DNA of 64,000 nt from an uncultured Allomuricauda sp. (GCF_947495325.1 NZ_CANLYK010000001.1:992001-1056000), one strand, 5' to 3'. Positions 49,384-58,395 are shown, counted from the first letter of the stretch. Notes: generated by a model from the letters alone, not told the origin. Numbers and translations: made by a program.

Positions 49384-50331
49384 ATGCAGATTTCTATTGT
49401 AATTCCTTTACTTAACGAACAAGAATCGCTTATAGAACTTCATGATTGGATTGCAGGTGTCATGCAATCCAATCATTTTGTTTATGAGATTATTTTTATT
49501 GATGATGGTAGTACCGATGCATCATGGCGGACCATCACCGAATTATCAACAAAAAATAACAATGTCAAGGGAATCCGATTTTTAAAGAATTTTGGAAAAT
49601 CCCAAGCCTTACATGCTGGGTTTAAAGCCGCCCAAGGTGAGGTTGTTATTACCATGGACGCTGATTTGCAGGACAACCCGGAAGAAATTCCCGGATTGTA
49701 TAAATTGATTAAAGAAGATGGCAATCATATTGTTTCCGGTTGGAAAAAGAAACGATACGATTCCATTATTACAAAAAACATCCCTTCCAAACTATTCAAT
49801 TGGGCAGCCCGAAGAACATCTGGGGTAAAATTACATGATTTTAACTGTGGTCTCAAAGCTTTCAAAAATGAAGTGGTCAAAAACATAGAAGTTTCGGGTG
49901 ATATGCATCGGTATATTCCCGTACTGGCAAAAAATGCCGGCTTTTCCAAAATCACGGAAAAGGTGGTTCAGCATCAAGCTAGAAAATACGGAAGCACCAA
50001 ATTTGGCGCAGAACGTTTCATCAATGGTTTCTTGGATTTGATCACAATCTGGTTTGTTTCCAAATTTGGACGCCAACCCATGCATTTATTTGGGGCTCTT
50101 GGAGTTCTTATGTTTATAATTGGTTTTGCATTTTCGCTATATCTGGGTATTGACAAGCTGTACTTAAACCCAACAGGGAGGTTAATTACGGAAAGACCCG
50201 AATTTTACATAGCTCTAACCGCCATGCTTCTTGGAACACAACTTTTTTTGGCTGGATTCTTAGGGGAAATAATGGTCCGCTCCAGAAAAAATGATACCCG
50301 CTACACCATCTCCAATAAAATAAACGTTTAA
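49384..50331 (+). CDS. Family 2 glycosyltransferase, DPM/GtrB type
   Basis: Protein of 315 residues with the GT-A domain (SIVIPLLNEQESLIELHDWI near 3-22, IIFIDDGSTDASW near 36-48, VVITMDADLQDNPEEIPGLY near 90-109 with the DxD motif) and two C-terminal membrane helices (LFGALGVLMFIIGFAFSLYL, FYIALTAMLLGTQLFLAGFL). This is the form that moves a sugar from a nucleotide to undecaprenyl phosphate at the inner membrane. Together with the mutase and exporter downstream it points to an envelope glycan pathway. Confidence 0.92.
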   Translation: MQISIVIPLLNEQESLIELHDWIAGVMQSNHFVYEIIFIDDGSTDASWRTITELSTKNNNVKGIRFLKNFGKSQALHAGFKAAQGEVVITMDADLQDNPEEIPGLYKLIKEDGNHIVSGWKKKRYDSIITKNIPSKLFNWAARRTSGVKLHDFNCGLKAFKNEVVKNIEVSGDMHRYIPVLAKNAGFSKITEKVVQHQARKYGSTKFGAERFINGFLDLITIWFVSKFGRQPMHLFGALGVLMFIIGFAFSLYLGIDKLYLNPTGRLITERPEFYIALTAMLLGTQLFLAGFLGEIMVRSRKNDTRYTISNKINV

Positions 50332-50388
50332 GTAGAGTCAAACACAGATTCTTTGTAATTTTAACACGCAAAATATTAAGTTATATTC

Positions 50389-52095
50389 ATGGATTCCATT
50401 CTCTCAACCGCACAGACTTGGTTAACCGATTTTTTTGATTCAGAAACCAAAAAAGAAATTCAACATCTTATAGAAAATGATACAGAAGAACTAAAAGAGC
50501 GCTTCTACAAAGATTTAGAATTTGGTACCGGGGGAATGCGCGGTGTAATGGGTGTTGGAACCAATAGGATAAATAAATACACTCTAGGTAAAAATACGCA
50601 AGGTCTCGGAAACTATCTTAAAAGAACATATCCCACAGAAGAAATAAAAGTGGTTATCGCTTATGACTGTAGACATAACTCTGATACTTTGGCGCGTACC
50701 GTTTCTGAAGTCTTATCTGCCAACGGAATTAAGGTCTTCTTATTTTCAGAATTACGTACAACGCCTGAACTTTCATTTGCCGTCAAACATTTAAACTGTC
50801 ATGCAGGGATTGTATTAACTGCTTCCCATAATCCACCTGAATATAATGGTTATAAAGTATATTGGACAGATGGCGGACAAATTGTACCACCGCAAGATGG
50901 TGAGATTATAGCAGAGATCAATTCATTATCTTTTGAGGACATCAATTTTAAGGCCAATGAAAACCTTATTGAATTAATTGACAAAGAAGTTGATGAAGCA
51001 TTTTTTGAAGCTTCGGTAAGCAACGGAAGTTTTGATGCCAAGGACAAGGACAATTTTAAAATTGTTTTCACTTCGCTTCATGGGACTTCTATAACCGCCA
51101 TACCAGAAGTTTTAAAACGTGCTGGATACAAAAACGTTACTATTATTGAAGAACAGGCAACGCCAGATGGAAATTTCCCAACTGTAAAATCTCCAAATCC
51201 AGAAGAGCCAGAAGCTTTGTCAATAGCAATAAAAAAAGCAGAGGAAATTGGAGCAGATATGGTGGTGGGCACAGATCCAGATAGTGACAGATTAGGAATT
51301 GCAGTAAGAAATTTAGAGGGAAAAATAGAGTTGCTCAATGGGAATCAGACTATGGTGTTGATGACCAAGTTCCTTTTGGATAAATACAAGGAAAAAGGAT
51401 TTAAAGGCAATGAATTTATTGCAACTACAATAGTTTCCACACCAATGATGGAGCAAATGGCAAAATCCTATGGTGTTGAATTTAAAACCGCTTTGACCGG
51501 ATTCAAATGGATTGGAAAAATGATCAAGGATTTTCCTGAATCGACTTTTATTGGAGGTGGAGAAGAAAGTTTTGGTTATATGGTAGGCGACTTTGTCCGT
51601 GATAAAGATGCCGTTACATCTACCCTATTGGCCTGTGAAATTGCAGCAAATGCAAAAGCAAACGGAAGCTCTTTTTATCAGGATTTAATTGACGCTTACG
51701 TTGACTTTGGATTTTATAAGGAGAAGTTGATTTCTTTGACAAAAAAAGGCATAAGTGGTGCAGAGGAAATAAAACAAATGTTGATTGACTTTAAGGAAAA
51801 TCCTGTGGAATCTGTTCAGGGTTCCAAAGTTATATGGATTGAAGATTACAATACGTCAACCGCCAAGAATGTACAAACGGGCGAAGAAAAAGCAATTGAT
51901 CTGCCCAAATCCAATGTATTGATCTATGAAACCGAAGATGGTACACGAATAGCCGCAAGGCCAAGCGGTACAGAGCCAAAAGTCAAATTTTACATCAGTA
52001 CAAATACCACATTGGAAAAAGCAGAGGATTATAAATCCGTAAATTTGCAGTTGGAAACCAAAATTGATGGTATCCTCTCAGAACTGAATTTATAG
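50389..52095 (+). CDS. Phosphohexomutase (phosphoglucomutase/phosphomannomutase)
   Basis: Protein of 568 residues of the alpha-D-phosphohexomutase family. It has the phospho-serine loop LTASHNPPEYNGYKVYW near 143-159, the metal loop VGTDPDSDRLGIAV near 294-307, sugar loop FIGGGEESFGYMVG near 386-399 and phosphate loop ARPSGTEPKVKFYI near 522-535. It interconverts hexose 1- and 6-phosphates. It is followed 4 bases later by the ABC exporter gene. Confidence 0.94.
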   Translation: MDSILSTAQTWLTDFFDSETKKEIQHLIENDTEELKERFYKDLEFGTGGMRGVMGVGTNRINKYTLGKNTQGLGNYLKRTYPTEEIKVVIAYDCRHNSDTLARTVSEVLSANGIKVFLFSELRTTPELSFAVKHLNCHAGIVLTASHNPPEYNGYKVYWTDGGQIVPPQDGEIIAEINSLSFEDINFKANENLIELIDKEVDEAFFEASVSNGSFDAKDKDNFKIVFTSLHGTSITAIPEVLKRAGYKNVTIIEEQATPDGNFPTVKSPNPEEPEALSIAIKKAEEIGADMVVGTDPDSDRLGIAVRNLEGKIELLNGNQTMVLMTKFLLDKYKEKGFKGNEFIATTIVSTPMMEQMAKSYGVEFKTALTGFKWIGKMIKDFPESTFIGGGEESFGYMVGDFVRDKDAVTSTLLACEIAANAKANGSSFYQDLIDAYVDFGFYKEKLISLTKKGISGAEEIKQMLIDFKENPVESVQGSKVIWIEDYNTSTAKNVQTGEEKAIDLPKSNVLIYETEDGTRIAARPSGTEPKVKFYISTNTTLEKAEDYKSVNLQLETKIDGILSELNL

Positions 52096-52099
52096 GTGA

Positions 52100-53926
52100 A
52101 TGAACTACTTTAAAAAGATTCTCCAATTTGCGATACCCTATCGCAAGTATGGCTTTTTGAATATTTTTTTTAATATACTTTACGCACTTTTCAGTGCGCT
52201 CTCTTTTGCTGCGCTAATTCCAATGTTGGACGTTCTGTTTAAACCAGAACAGAAAATTTTGGTAGAGCCTGTATACAACGGTTTCGCTAATCTCAAGGAC
52301 TACTTACAGGATTATATCAACTATCGAGTAACAGAATATTCAGGGGATGACGATATGAAAGGATTGGTTTTGGTCATTGGGCTGGTATTGATTCTGTTCT
52401 TGTTGAAAAACGCTTTCAACTATTTTGCAATGTACTTTATCACCTTTCTTAGAAATGGTGTTCTAAAGGACATTCGAAATAAAATGTATCAAAAAATAGT
52501 GGATTTGCCCATATCCTATTTCTCGGAAAAAAGAAAAGGAGATGTTATTGCCAGGATAACTTCTGATGTACTGGAAATTCAGCATTCGTTTTTATCTGTG
52601 CTCGAATTAGTAGTTAGGGAACCGTTGACCATCCTGTTCACAATCTTGATCATGTTTGGTATCAGCGCCAAGCTTACCATCTTTGTTTTTGTTTTTATTC
52701 CAATCGCTGGGATGATTATTTCAAGAATTGGAAAATCTCTCAAAAAACAATCGGACAAAGTCCAAAAAGAACAAGGTGAATTCCTTTCCATTGTTGAGGA
52801 AACACTTAGCGGTTTGCGTGTTATCAAAGCTTTTAATGCGGAATCAAAATTCTACAACACCTTTAAAAAATCTACAAATCGATTTTTTAGATTTTCAAAC
52901 TCATTATTAAACAGACAAAACTTGGCTTCCCCAACAGGTGAATTTTTAGGAATCTTGGTAATAGGAGTCTTGTTATGGTTTGGAGGCAAAATGGTACTGG
53001 TAGACAAAACGCTTGATCCTTCTTCTTTTATTGCTTACATGGGATTGGCTTATAACATTCTTACCCCAGCCAAAGCAATAAGCAAAGCCTCATATGGTGT
53101 ACGCAAAGGAAATGCCGCTGCGGAACGGGTTCTTGAGGTGCTAGAATCTGAAAACCCAATTTCCGATAGTAAAAATGCTGTTGAAAAAACCGATTTGAAC
53201 AAAGATATCCTTATTGACAACGTCTCTTTTAAATATGAGGACGACTATATTTTGAAAGATTTCAACCTCAAGGTAAAAAAGGGACATACCGTAGCCTTGG
53301 TTGGGCAATCCGGAAGTGGAAAAAGTACAATTGCCAATTTGGTCACCCGTTTCTATGATGTAAACATGGGTGAAATCTTGATTGATGGCATCAATATAAA
53401 AGACATTTCAAAAAAGTCACTTCGAGATTTAATGGGATTGGTGACCCAGGATTCCATCTTATTCAATGATACGGTCAAAAACAATATCGGCTTAGGAAAA
53501 GAAAACGCTTTCCACGATGAGATTGTTGAAGCTGCCAAGGTGGCCAATGCCCATGATTTTATTATGGAGCTGCCAAATGGTTACGATACCAATATAGGCG
53601 ATAGCGGAAATAAACTCAGTGGCGGACAAAAACAGCGACTTTCCATTGCAAGAGCAGTGCTCAAAAACCCGCCCATAATGATTTTGGACGAAGCAACCTC
53701 CGCTTTGGATACCGAAAGTGAACGTTTGGTTCAGGATGCCTTGGAAAAGATGATGCGGAACAGAACTTCCATTGTTATCGCACATAGACTTTCCACAATC
53801 CAAAATGCAGATTCAATCGTGGTGCTCAACAAAGGAATAATTGTAGAACAAGGTACCCATGAGGAATTGATGTTATCCAAAAAAGGATATAAAAAATTGG
53901 TTGAAATGCAGTCTTTGAATGCATAG
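52100..53926 (+). CDS. ABC exporter, fused permease and ATPase (MsbA-like)
   Basis: Protein of 608 residues. Six membrane helices in the first 330 residues (for example FLLKNAFNYFAMYFITFL), then an ATPase domain with Walker A ALVGQSGSGKST near 401-412, the signature LSGGQKQRLSIARAVL near 509-524, Walker B IMILDEATSALD near 529-540 and the H-loop IVIAHRLST. A dimeric exporter probably moving lipid-linked molecules. Last gene of the mutase pair; the ECF promoter site A begins immediately after its stop. Confidence 0.94.
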   Translation: MNYFKKILQFAIPYRKYGFLNIFFNILYALFSALSFAALIPMLDVLFKPEQKILVEPVYNGFANLKDYLQDYINYRVTEYSGDDDMKGLVLVIGLVLILFLLKNAFNYFAMYFITFLRNGVLKDIRNKMYQKIVDLPISYFSEKRKGDVIARITSDVLEIQHSFLSVLELVVREPLTILFTILIMFGISAKLTIFVFVFIPIAGMIISRIGKSLKKQSDKVQKEQGEFLSIVEETLSGLRVIKAFNAESKFYNTFKKSTNRFFRFSNSLLNRQNLASPTGEFLGILVIGVLLWFGGKMVLVDKTLDPSSFIAYMGLAYNILTPAKAISKASYGVRKGNAAAERVLEVLESENPISDSKNAVEKTDLNKDILIDNVSFKYEDDYILKDFNLKVKKGHTVALVGQSGSGKSTIANLVTRFYDVNMGEILIDGINIKDISKKSLRDLMGLVTQDSILFNDTVKNNIGLGKENAFHDEIVEAAKVANAHDFIMELPNGYDTNIGDSGNKLSGGQKQRLSIARAVLKNPPIMILDEATSALDTESERLVQDALEKMMRNRTSIVIAHRLSTIQNADSIVVLNKGIIVEQGTHEELMLSKKGYKKLVEMQSLNA

Positions 53927-53956
53927 TTAAACCTTTTCATAAATATAGAGTCATAG
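53927..53956 (+). promoter_or_regulatory. ECF-type promoter motif, site A (sigma gene)
   Basis: TTAAACCTTTT (53927-53937), 12 bases, GTCATAG (53950-53956), 19 bases before the TTG start of the sigma gene. Likely autoregulation. Confidence 0.78.
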
Positions 53957-53975
53957 CACCAAATTGTAGAGACAA

Positions 53976-54518
53976 TTGATCGCTGAGGAAGCCCTAGTCA
54001 AAGAATTAAAACAAAAAGATAGCCAAGCAAAGGCCTTTGAAGTGTTGGTGAACACTTACAAAGAACGCCTATATTGGCATATACGAAGAATTGTTTTGAA
54101 TCATGATGATGCGGATGATGTGCTTCAAAACACGTTCATTAAAGTGTATAAAAACATTGAGGGCTTTAAGGGCGACAGCAAATTATATTCGTGGATGTAC
54201 CGAATAGCAACAAATGAGGCGTTGACTTTTTTGAAACAAAAATCGAAGAAGACGGAAATAAGTGACCAGGAATTAAAAACGGCAATGGTTGAAAATTTGC
54301 AGTCTGATGTTTATTTTGAAGGAGATGAGATTCAAATGAAATTACAGCAGGCTCTTGCCATCTTGCCCGAAAAACAAAAATTGGTGTTTAACATGAAGTA
54401 TTTTCAAGAAATGAAATACGATGAAATATCAGAAGTTTTGGAAACCTCGGTTGGGGGATTAAAAGCTTCATACCATCTAGCAGTAAAAAAAATAGAAGCG
54501 TATCTTAAGAGTGATTAA
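53976..54518 (+). CDS. ECF RNA polymerase sigma factor with TTG start
   Basis: Protein of 180 residues. Region 2: FEVLVNTYKERLYWHIRRIV near 22-41, NHDDADDVLQNTFIKVYKNI near 43-62 and KLYSWMYRIATNEALTFLKQ near 69-88. Region 4: LPEKQKLVFNMKYFQEMKYD near 129-148 and VGGLKASYHLAVKKIE near 158-173. The only start that gives the full region 2 is TTG at 53976; an in-frame stop lies 9 bases upstream. It heads a three-gene unit with a short membrane protein and an exported coiled-coil protein. Promoter site A just upstream suggests autoregulation. Confidence 0.92.
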   Translation: MIAEEALVKELKQKDSQAKAFEVLVNTYKERLYWHIRRIVLNHDDADDVLQNTFIKVYKNIEGFKGDSKLYSWMYRIATNEALTFLKQKSKKTEISDQELKTAMVENLQSDVYFEGDEIQMKLQQALAILPEKQKLVFNMKYFQEMKYDEISEVLETSVGGLKASYHLAVKKIEAYLKSD

Positions 54519-54540
54519 ACCTTTTAGTAGTTTAATTGTC
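54515..54540 (+). promoter_or_regulatory. ECF-type promoter motif, site D
   Basis: TTAAACCTTTT (54515-54525), 12 bases, GTC (54538-54540). It overlaps the sigma gene stop codon and lies 11 bases before the next ATG at 54552. Confidence 0.7.
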
Positions 54541-54551
54541 AAACAAATAGG

Positions 54552-55067
54552 ATGAAAAAGAATCACAAAAATAAATTCAAAACCCCAGAAGGCTATTTCG
54601 ATAGTTTTAATGAACGCCTTATGGAAAAAATCGCCAAGGAAGAGTCCATAATTCCTAAGGCAGATGGTTTTGGTGTACCAGATGATTATTTTAAAAACCT
54701 AAATGATAATATCATCTCTAAACTGGATGAAAAAGAACCTAAGGTCATTCCATTAAAATCATATAAAAAATTCTATTACATAGCCGCATCAATTGCTGCA
54801 ATAGCTATCTTAACATTGGCTATAAATTGGAACGATCAACCGCAACTTGGTTTTGAAGATTTGGCTAGTGCCGAAATAGATGCTTATTTTGATACAACAG
54901 ATATGAAATTGAGCAGCTATGAAATTGCAGAAGTGGTTTCCATTGATGAATTGGAATTAAATGATGTTTTGGAAAATAGTTTGGAGGATGAACATATACT
55001 GGAGTATTTGGATGAAAATATCAATGATATTGAAGAATTAGATTTAGAAAACGAATATTATGAATAA
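54552..55067 (+). CDS. Single-pass membrane protein of the second ECF operon (possible anti-sigma)
   Basis: Protein of 171 residues. The N-terminal cytoplasmic part has two repeats of a TPEGYFDSFNERLMEKIAKE / VPDDYFKNLNDNIISKLDEK type, then one membrane helix (FYYIAASIAAIAILTLAI, about 76-93) and a very acidic C-terminal exported part ending ENEYYE. Place and topology suggest an anti-sigma factor, although it has none of the known zinc or FecR motifs. Overlaps the next gene by 8 bases. Its own copy of the promoter motif (54515-54540) overlaps the sigma stop codon. Confidence 0.82.
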   Translation: MKKNHKNKFKTPEGYFDSFNERLMEKIAKEESIIPKADGFGVPDDYFKNLNDNIISKLDEKEPKVIPLKSYKKFYYIAASIAAIAILTLAINWNDQPQLGFEDLASAEIDAYFDTTDMKLSSYEIAEVVSIDELELNDVLENSLEDEHILEYLDENINDIEELDLENEYYE

Positions 55068-55500
55068 AACACTACTTATATTATTCACACTGTTGTTGGG
55101 CTCCAATTGGATTTATGCCCAACGCCCTTCAGGGGAACGTATAAAGACCCTCAAGGTAGCTTATATCACAGAGAGAATAAACCTTACCAGTAAGGAAGCA
55201 CAATCGTTCTGGCCTATATATAATGATTTCGAAGAAAAAAAACAGGAACTCAGAAGAAAAGAACGAGTTGAACTAAGGGCACAAATAGAATCAATCGGAA
55301 ACCTATCCAGCCAAGAATCATCTTCGCTTTTAGATAAACATCTTGCTATACAAAAGGAGAAATATAATTTGGAACAGAACTTTATTTCAAAAATAAAAAA
55401 CGTCATAACTCCTAAAAAAACTATGCTGCTTTTAAAAGCGGAAGACGATTTTAAAAAAAGACTAATACAGCAGTATAGAAAGCAACGAGGGGATAAATAA
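55060..55500 (+). CDS. Exported helical protein, sensor of ECF-type sigma factor
   Basis: Protein of 146 residues with signal peptide MNKTLLILFTLLLGSNWIYA. The mature part is helical, with KVAYITERINLTSKEAQSFW near 30-49, YNDFEEKKQELRRKERVELR and a Lys-rich end. Its pattern is like Spy/CpxP-type periplasmic sensors (LTxKEAxxFWPIYN). In Flavobacteriaceae it is named sensor of ECF-type sigma factor. Overlaps the gene before it by 8 bases. Followed by a perfect terminator. Confidence 0.88.
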   Translation: MNKTLLILFTLLLGSNWIYAQRPSGERIKTLKVAYITERINLTSKEAQSFWPIYNDFEEKKQELRRKERVELRAQIESIGNLSSQESSSLLDKHLAIQKEKYNLEQNFISKIKNVITPKKTMLLLKAEDDFKKRLIQQYRKQRGDK

Positions 55501-55524
55501 AGTCCCAAATCAGACGAAAAATTT

Positions 55525-55551
55525 AAAAAGGAGCCAATTGGCTCCTTTTTT
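55525..55551 (+). terminator. Terminator of the second ECF operon
   Basis: AAAAAGGAGCC pairs with GGCTCCTTTTTT around AATT (55525-55551). It directly precedes promoter site B. Confidence 0.92.
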
Positions 55552-55553
55552 GG

Positions 55554-55583
55554 TTAAACCTTTTCTTAAAGCAAGAGTCATAG
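55554..55583 (+). promoter_or_regulatory. ECF-type promoter motif, site B
   Basis: TTAAACCTTTT (55554-55564), 12 bases, GTCATAG (55577-55583), 27 bases before the ATG of the small repeat protein. It follows a terminator, so the gene needs its own promoter. Confidence 0.78.
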
Positions 55584-55610
55584 ATACAGAAACCCATTAA
55601 ATCAGTTGTA

Positions 55611-55961
55611 ATGAAAAATATAAAACTTGTCTTTTTGACTATAGCACTGGTAGGTGGTCTTTTGATTACCAATGCACAAAAAACAGTTGTTCGCGTATAT
55701 CCAAAACATGGAACAGTGGTAAAGACGATTACCAAACCCAAAGTTGTGGTACACAACAACGTAAACTTTTATTTTTCTGATGGAGTTTGGTACAGGACCA
55801 AAGGCAAAACCTATGTGGTAGCCGCCGCACCAAGAGGGATTACTGTGCGAAAGTTGCCTAGAGCCAGAAAAGTAGTGGTTGTAAACGGCAGGAAATTATA
55901 TAAATATAGAGGTGTTTGGTATAAAAAGACCGGAAGAAATTACGTTGTAGTTAACGTTTAG
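55611..55961 (+). CDS. Exported basic protein with two Tyr-rich modules
   Basis: Protein of 116 residues with signal peptide MKNIKLVFLTIALVGGLLITNA. It has two modules, VHNNVNFYFSDGVWYRTKGK with TYVV and VNGRKLYKYRGVWYKKTGRN with YVVV. The same module occurs once in the lipoprotein at 25532-25750. Both genes have the same ECF-type promoter motif at the same spacing. Probably an envelope protein of the sigma regulon; function unknown. Confidence 0.85.
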   Translation: MKNIKLVFLTIALVGGLLITNAQKTVVRVYPKHGTVVKTITKPKVVVHNNVNFYFSDGVWYRTKGKTYVVAAAPRGITVRKLPRARKVVVVNGRKLYKYRGVWYKKTGRNYVVVNV

Positions 55962-56011
55962 TTGGTTTGGTTATTTGTTCGTAAGGAGCGGCGATTTTAT
56001 CGTCGCTCTTT

Positions 56012-57043
56012 TTATTTGAATACCAATCTCGCAATCTTGTTTTTACCTGCTGCGTATGCTGTGGAACTATTTAAAAACCGAATGGTGTAAAATCCTTCTT
56101 CACTAATTGATTTCCAGGTATGTCCGCCATCGTTGGAATATGAAATTCCCGTAAATCCAACAGCAACCATATCTTTCCCTCCCGAATTGGGTATAAATTG
56201 TACGCAACTTTTATATCCTGGTTCTTGCCCTTCCGCAATGAGTTTCCATGTTTTCCCACCATCAGAGGTGCTGATTTTATTTGATTCCTTTACATCCGTA
56301 ACCTTAAACGAACCTCCTATACCATAACCCAAATTCTCATCGTAAAAGTCAATGGAATAAATACCTTGAAAAAGTTCCGTTATTTGTATTGGGGTTTTAA
56401 TGGCGGTCCAAGTCTTCCCTTTATCCCCAGAAAATAATAAATCCTCCATAGAGGTCACAATCCAACATTTATCCCCAATTATTTCAATATTTGTATTGCT
56501 TGCTGCATAAGCTCCAACAGCCCCATATAAACTCGGCAAGGAATCACAGGGAATTTTCATCCAATTCTTACCTCCATCCCCGGTTACAATAATGGATAGA
56601 CATCCATCAGCGCCATCTCCAATGGCAATACCTTCCCTATCGTTCCAAAATTTCATGGAATCATAAAAAACATCTTCCCCTTCCTCGCTATAAACCAATT
56701 CCATTTTCCCTTTCTCACCAGTTTTATATAGCAATGCGGGAGAAGCCACTGAAAGCATAAAAAAGTCATTCTTGGTATGTGCTATAGCTCTAAACTCAGG
56801 AAGAATACTGTCAAATTTTTGCACATTCGTTCTAACGGTATTTGTTCTAACATCAATAGAACCGTATACCCCATTGTTTCCTGCAAAGGCTAAAGTATTG
56901 TCATCTAAAAACTCAATTGCCCTAATACTTACCGAGTCACTGAATACTGTCGCTATTTCTACTTCAGAATAATTGAATGACTTCTCTTTTGAGGAACACC
57001 CTAGTGCTACCAATACCGCAATAACTACTATTCTTTTTACCAT
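56012..57043 (-). CDS. YCF48/BNR-repeat beta-propeller lipoprotein
   Basis: Protein of 343 residues from the ATG at 57043, which gives the lipoprotein signal MVKRIVVIAVLVALGCSS. The longer frame upstream would add 15 residues and no signal. The body has repeated GGKTW-type blades: DGGKNWMKIPCDSL, DKGKTWTAIKTPIQ, SDGGKTWKLIAEGQ, NDGGHTWKSISEEG. The fold is a beta-propeller as in YCF48 assembly factors. Its role here is unknown. Divergent from the RsmB-like gene, with overlapping promoters. Confidence 0.9.
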   Translation of the reverse strand: MVKRIVVIAVLVALGCSSKEKSFNYSEVEIATVFSDSVSIRAIEFLDDNTLAFAGNNGVYGSIDVRTNTVRTNVQKFDSILPEFRAIAHTKNDFFMLSVASPALLYKTGEKGKMELVYSEEGEDVFYDSMKFWNDREGIAIGDGADGCLSIIVTGDGGKNWMKIPCDSLPSLYGAVGAYAASNTNIEIIGDKCWIVTSMEDLLFSGDKGKTWTAIKTPIQITELFQGIYSIDFYDENLGYGIGGSFKVTDVKESNKISTSDGGKTWKLIAEGQEPGYKSCVQFIPNSGGKDMVAVGFTGISYSNDGGHTWKSISEEGFYTIRFLNSSTAYAAGKNKIARLVFK

Positions 57044-57058
57044 TCTATAAGGTTCATT

Positions 57059-57088
57059 CAAATTTAATTGGAATCCATGGTAAAACAA
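57059..57088 (-). promoter_or_regulatory. Promoter of the YCF48-like gene
   Basis: On the minus strand TTG (57088-57086), 19 bases, TAAATTTG (57066-57059). It is interleaved with the plus-strand promoter of the methyltransferase gene. Confidence 0.75.
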
Positions 57089-57096
57089 TACCTTTG
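57068..57096 (+). promoter_or_regulatory. Promoter of the RsmB-like gene
   Basis: TTG (57068-57070), 18 bases, TACCTTTG (57089-57096). The start codon lies 18 bases further on. Confidence 0.72.
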
Positions 57097-57114
57097 CAAT
57101 CCTTAATTTTCAGG

Positions 57115-58326
57115 ATGCGACTACACAGAAACTTGGTCTTTGCCGTTACAGATGCCCTTGGCATGATTTTCAATGAAAATGAATATGCCGATAAGGTAAT
57201 TGAAAAAGTGCTGCGTTATGATAAGCGCTGGGGTGCACGGGACCGAGGATTTATTGCCGAGACCACTTACGACATTGTTCGTTGGAAACGTTTGTATGCT
57301 GAAATTGCTGAAGTAAATGCTCCCTACTCCCGTCAAAACATATTTAGACTGTTCACAGTCTGGTGTGTATTACGTGGGATTCAGCTCCCAGATTGGAAAC
57401 AATTGGAAGAAACCCCTGAAAGACGGATCAAAGGACGTTTTGATGAACTTTCTAAAATTAGAAAGCTTAGGGAATCAGTACCCGATTGGATGGATGAATT
57501 AGGTGAAAAAGCATTGGGAAATGACTTATGGACCAAGGAGATTGCCGCTTTAAATACGCAGGCCGAAGTAATCCTTAGGACCAATACCTTAAAAACCACC
57601 AAGGAGAAACTACGAGCGCTTTTAAAGACCGAAGAAATTGAAACAGAAACCATTTCTGGAGTAAAAGATGCTTTGAAATTGGTAGTGCGAAAAAACGTTT
57701 TTGTAACCCAAGCTTTTAAAGATGGGCTTTTTGAAGTTCAAGATGCTTCCTCGCAACTAGTGGCCCCATTCTTAGAAGTAGAGCCTGGGCAGCGTGTGGT
57801 CGATGCCTGCGCAGGAGCTGGTGGAAAAACCTTGCATCTGGCCTCTTTAATGGAAAATAAAGGACAATTGATTGCCTTGGATATTTATGAAAGTAAGCTT
57901 AAAAAACTTAAGGTTAGAACAAGGCGAAATGGAGTTCATAATGTAGAAACAAGGGCTATTGAATCTACTAAAGTGATAAAAAAACTATACAATTCCGTTG
58001 ATCGCTTATTGTTGGACGCTCCATGTTCTGGGCTTGGTGTGCTTCGTCGTAATCCTGATTCAAAATGGAAATTGCAGCCGGAGTTTATTGAAAAAATAAA
58101 AGGTGTTCAACACGATATTTTACGTAGCTATTCCAAAATGGTAAAACCCGGAGGTAAAATGGTATATGCCACCTGTTCCATACTTCCGGAGGAGAATTCA
58201 GAACAAGTTCAATCTTTTCTGACTTCTGAAGAAGGGAAAAGTTTTGAGTTCATAAAAGAACAGAAAATTTTTGCATCAGAACATGGCTTTGATGGGTTTT
58301 ATATGGCGCTTTTAAGTAAAAGCTAA
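57115..58326 (+). CDS. RsmB/NOP2-family RNA cytosine methyltransferase
   Basis: Protein of 403 residues from the ATG at 57115. It has the SAM-binding VDACAGAGGKTLHLASLMEN near 233-252, the motif LLDAPCSGLGVLRRNPDSKW near 301-320 (catalytic-release Cys), and YATCSILPEENSEQVQSF near 353-370 with the second Cys of the family. It methylates cytosine C5 in rRNA or tRNA. Length fits RsmB-type with an N-terminal RNA-binding part. Divergent from the YCF48-like gene with interleaved promoters. Confidence 0.93.
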   Translation: MRLHRNLVFAVTDALGMIFNENEYADKVIEKVLRYDKRWGARDRGFIAETTYDIVRWKRLYAEIAEVNAPYSRQNIFRLFTVWCVLRGIQLPDWKQLEETPERRIKGRFDELSKIRKLRESVPDWMDELGEKALGNDLWTKEIAALNTQAEVILRTNTLKTTKEKLRALLKTEEIETETISGVKDALKLVVRKNVFVTQAFKDGLFEVQDASSQLVAPFLEVEPGQRVVDACAGAGGKTLHLASLMENKGQLIALDIYESKLKKLKVRTRRNGVHNVETRAIESTKVIKKLYNSVDRLLLDAPCSGLGVLRRNPDSKWKLQPEFIEKIKGVQHDILRSYSKMVKPGGKMVYATCSILPEENSEQVQSFLTSEEGKSFEFIKEQKIFASEHGFDGFYMALLSKS

Positions 58327-58395
58327 AAGCTTCGTCTCAACAGTTAGTTTCACAAATCATATTTATCAATTGTTTGATTTATATAACTTTGTTAT

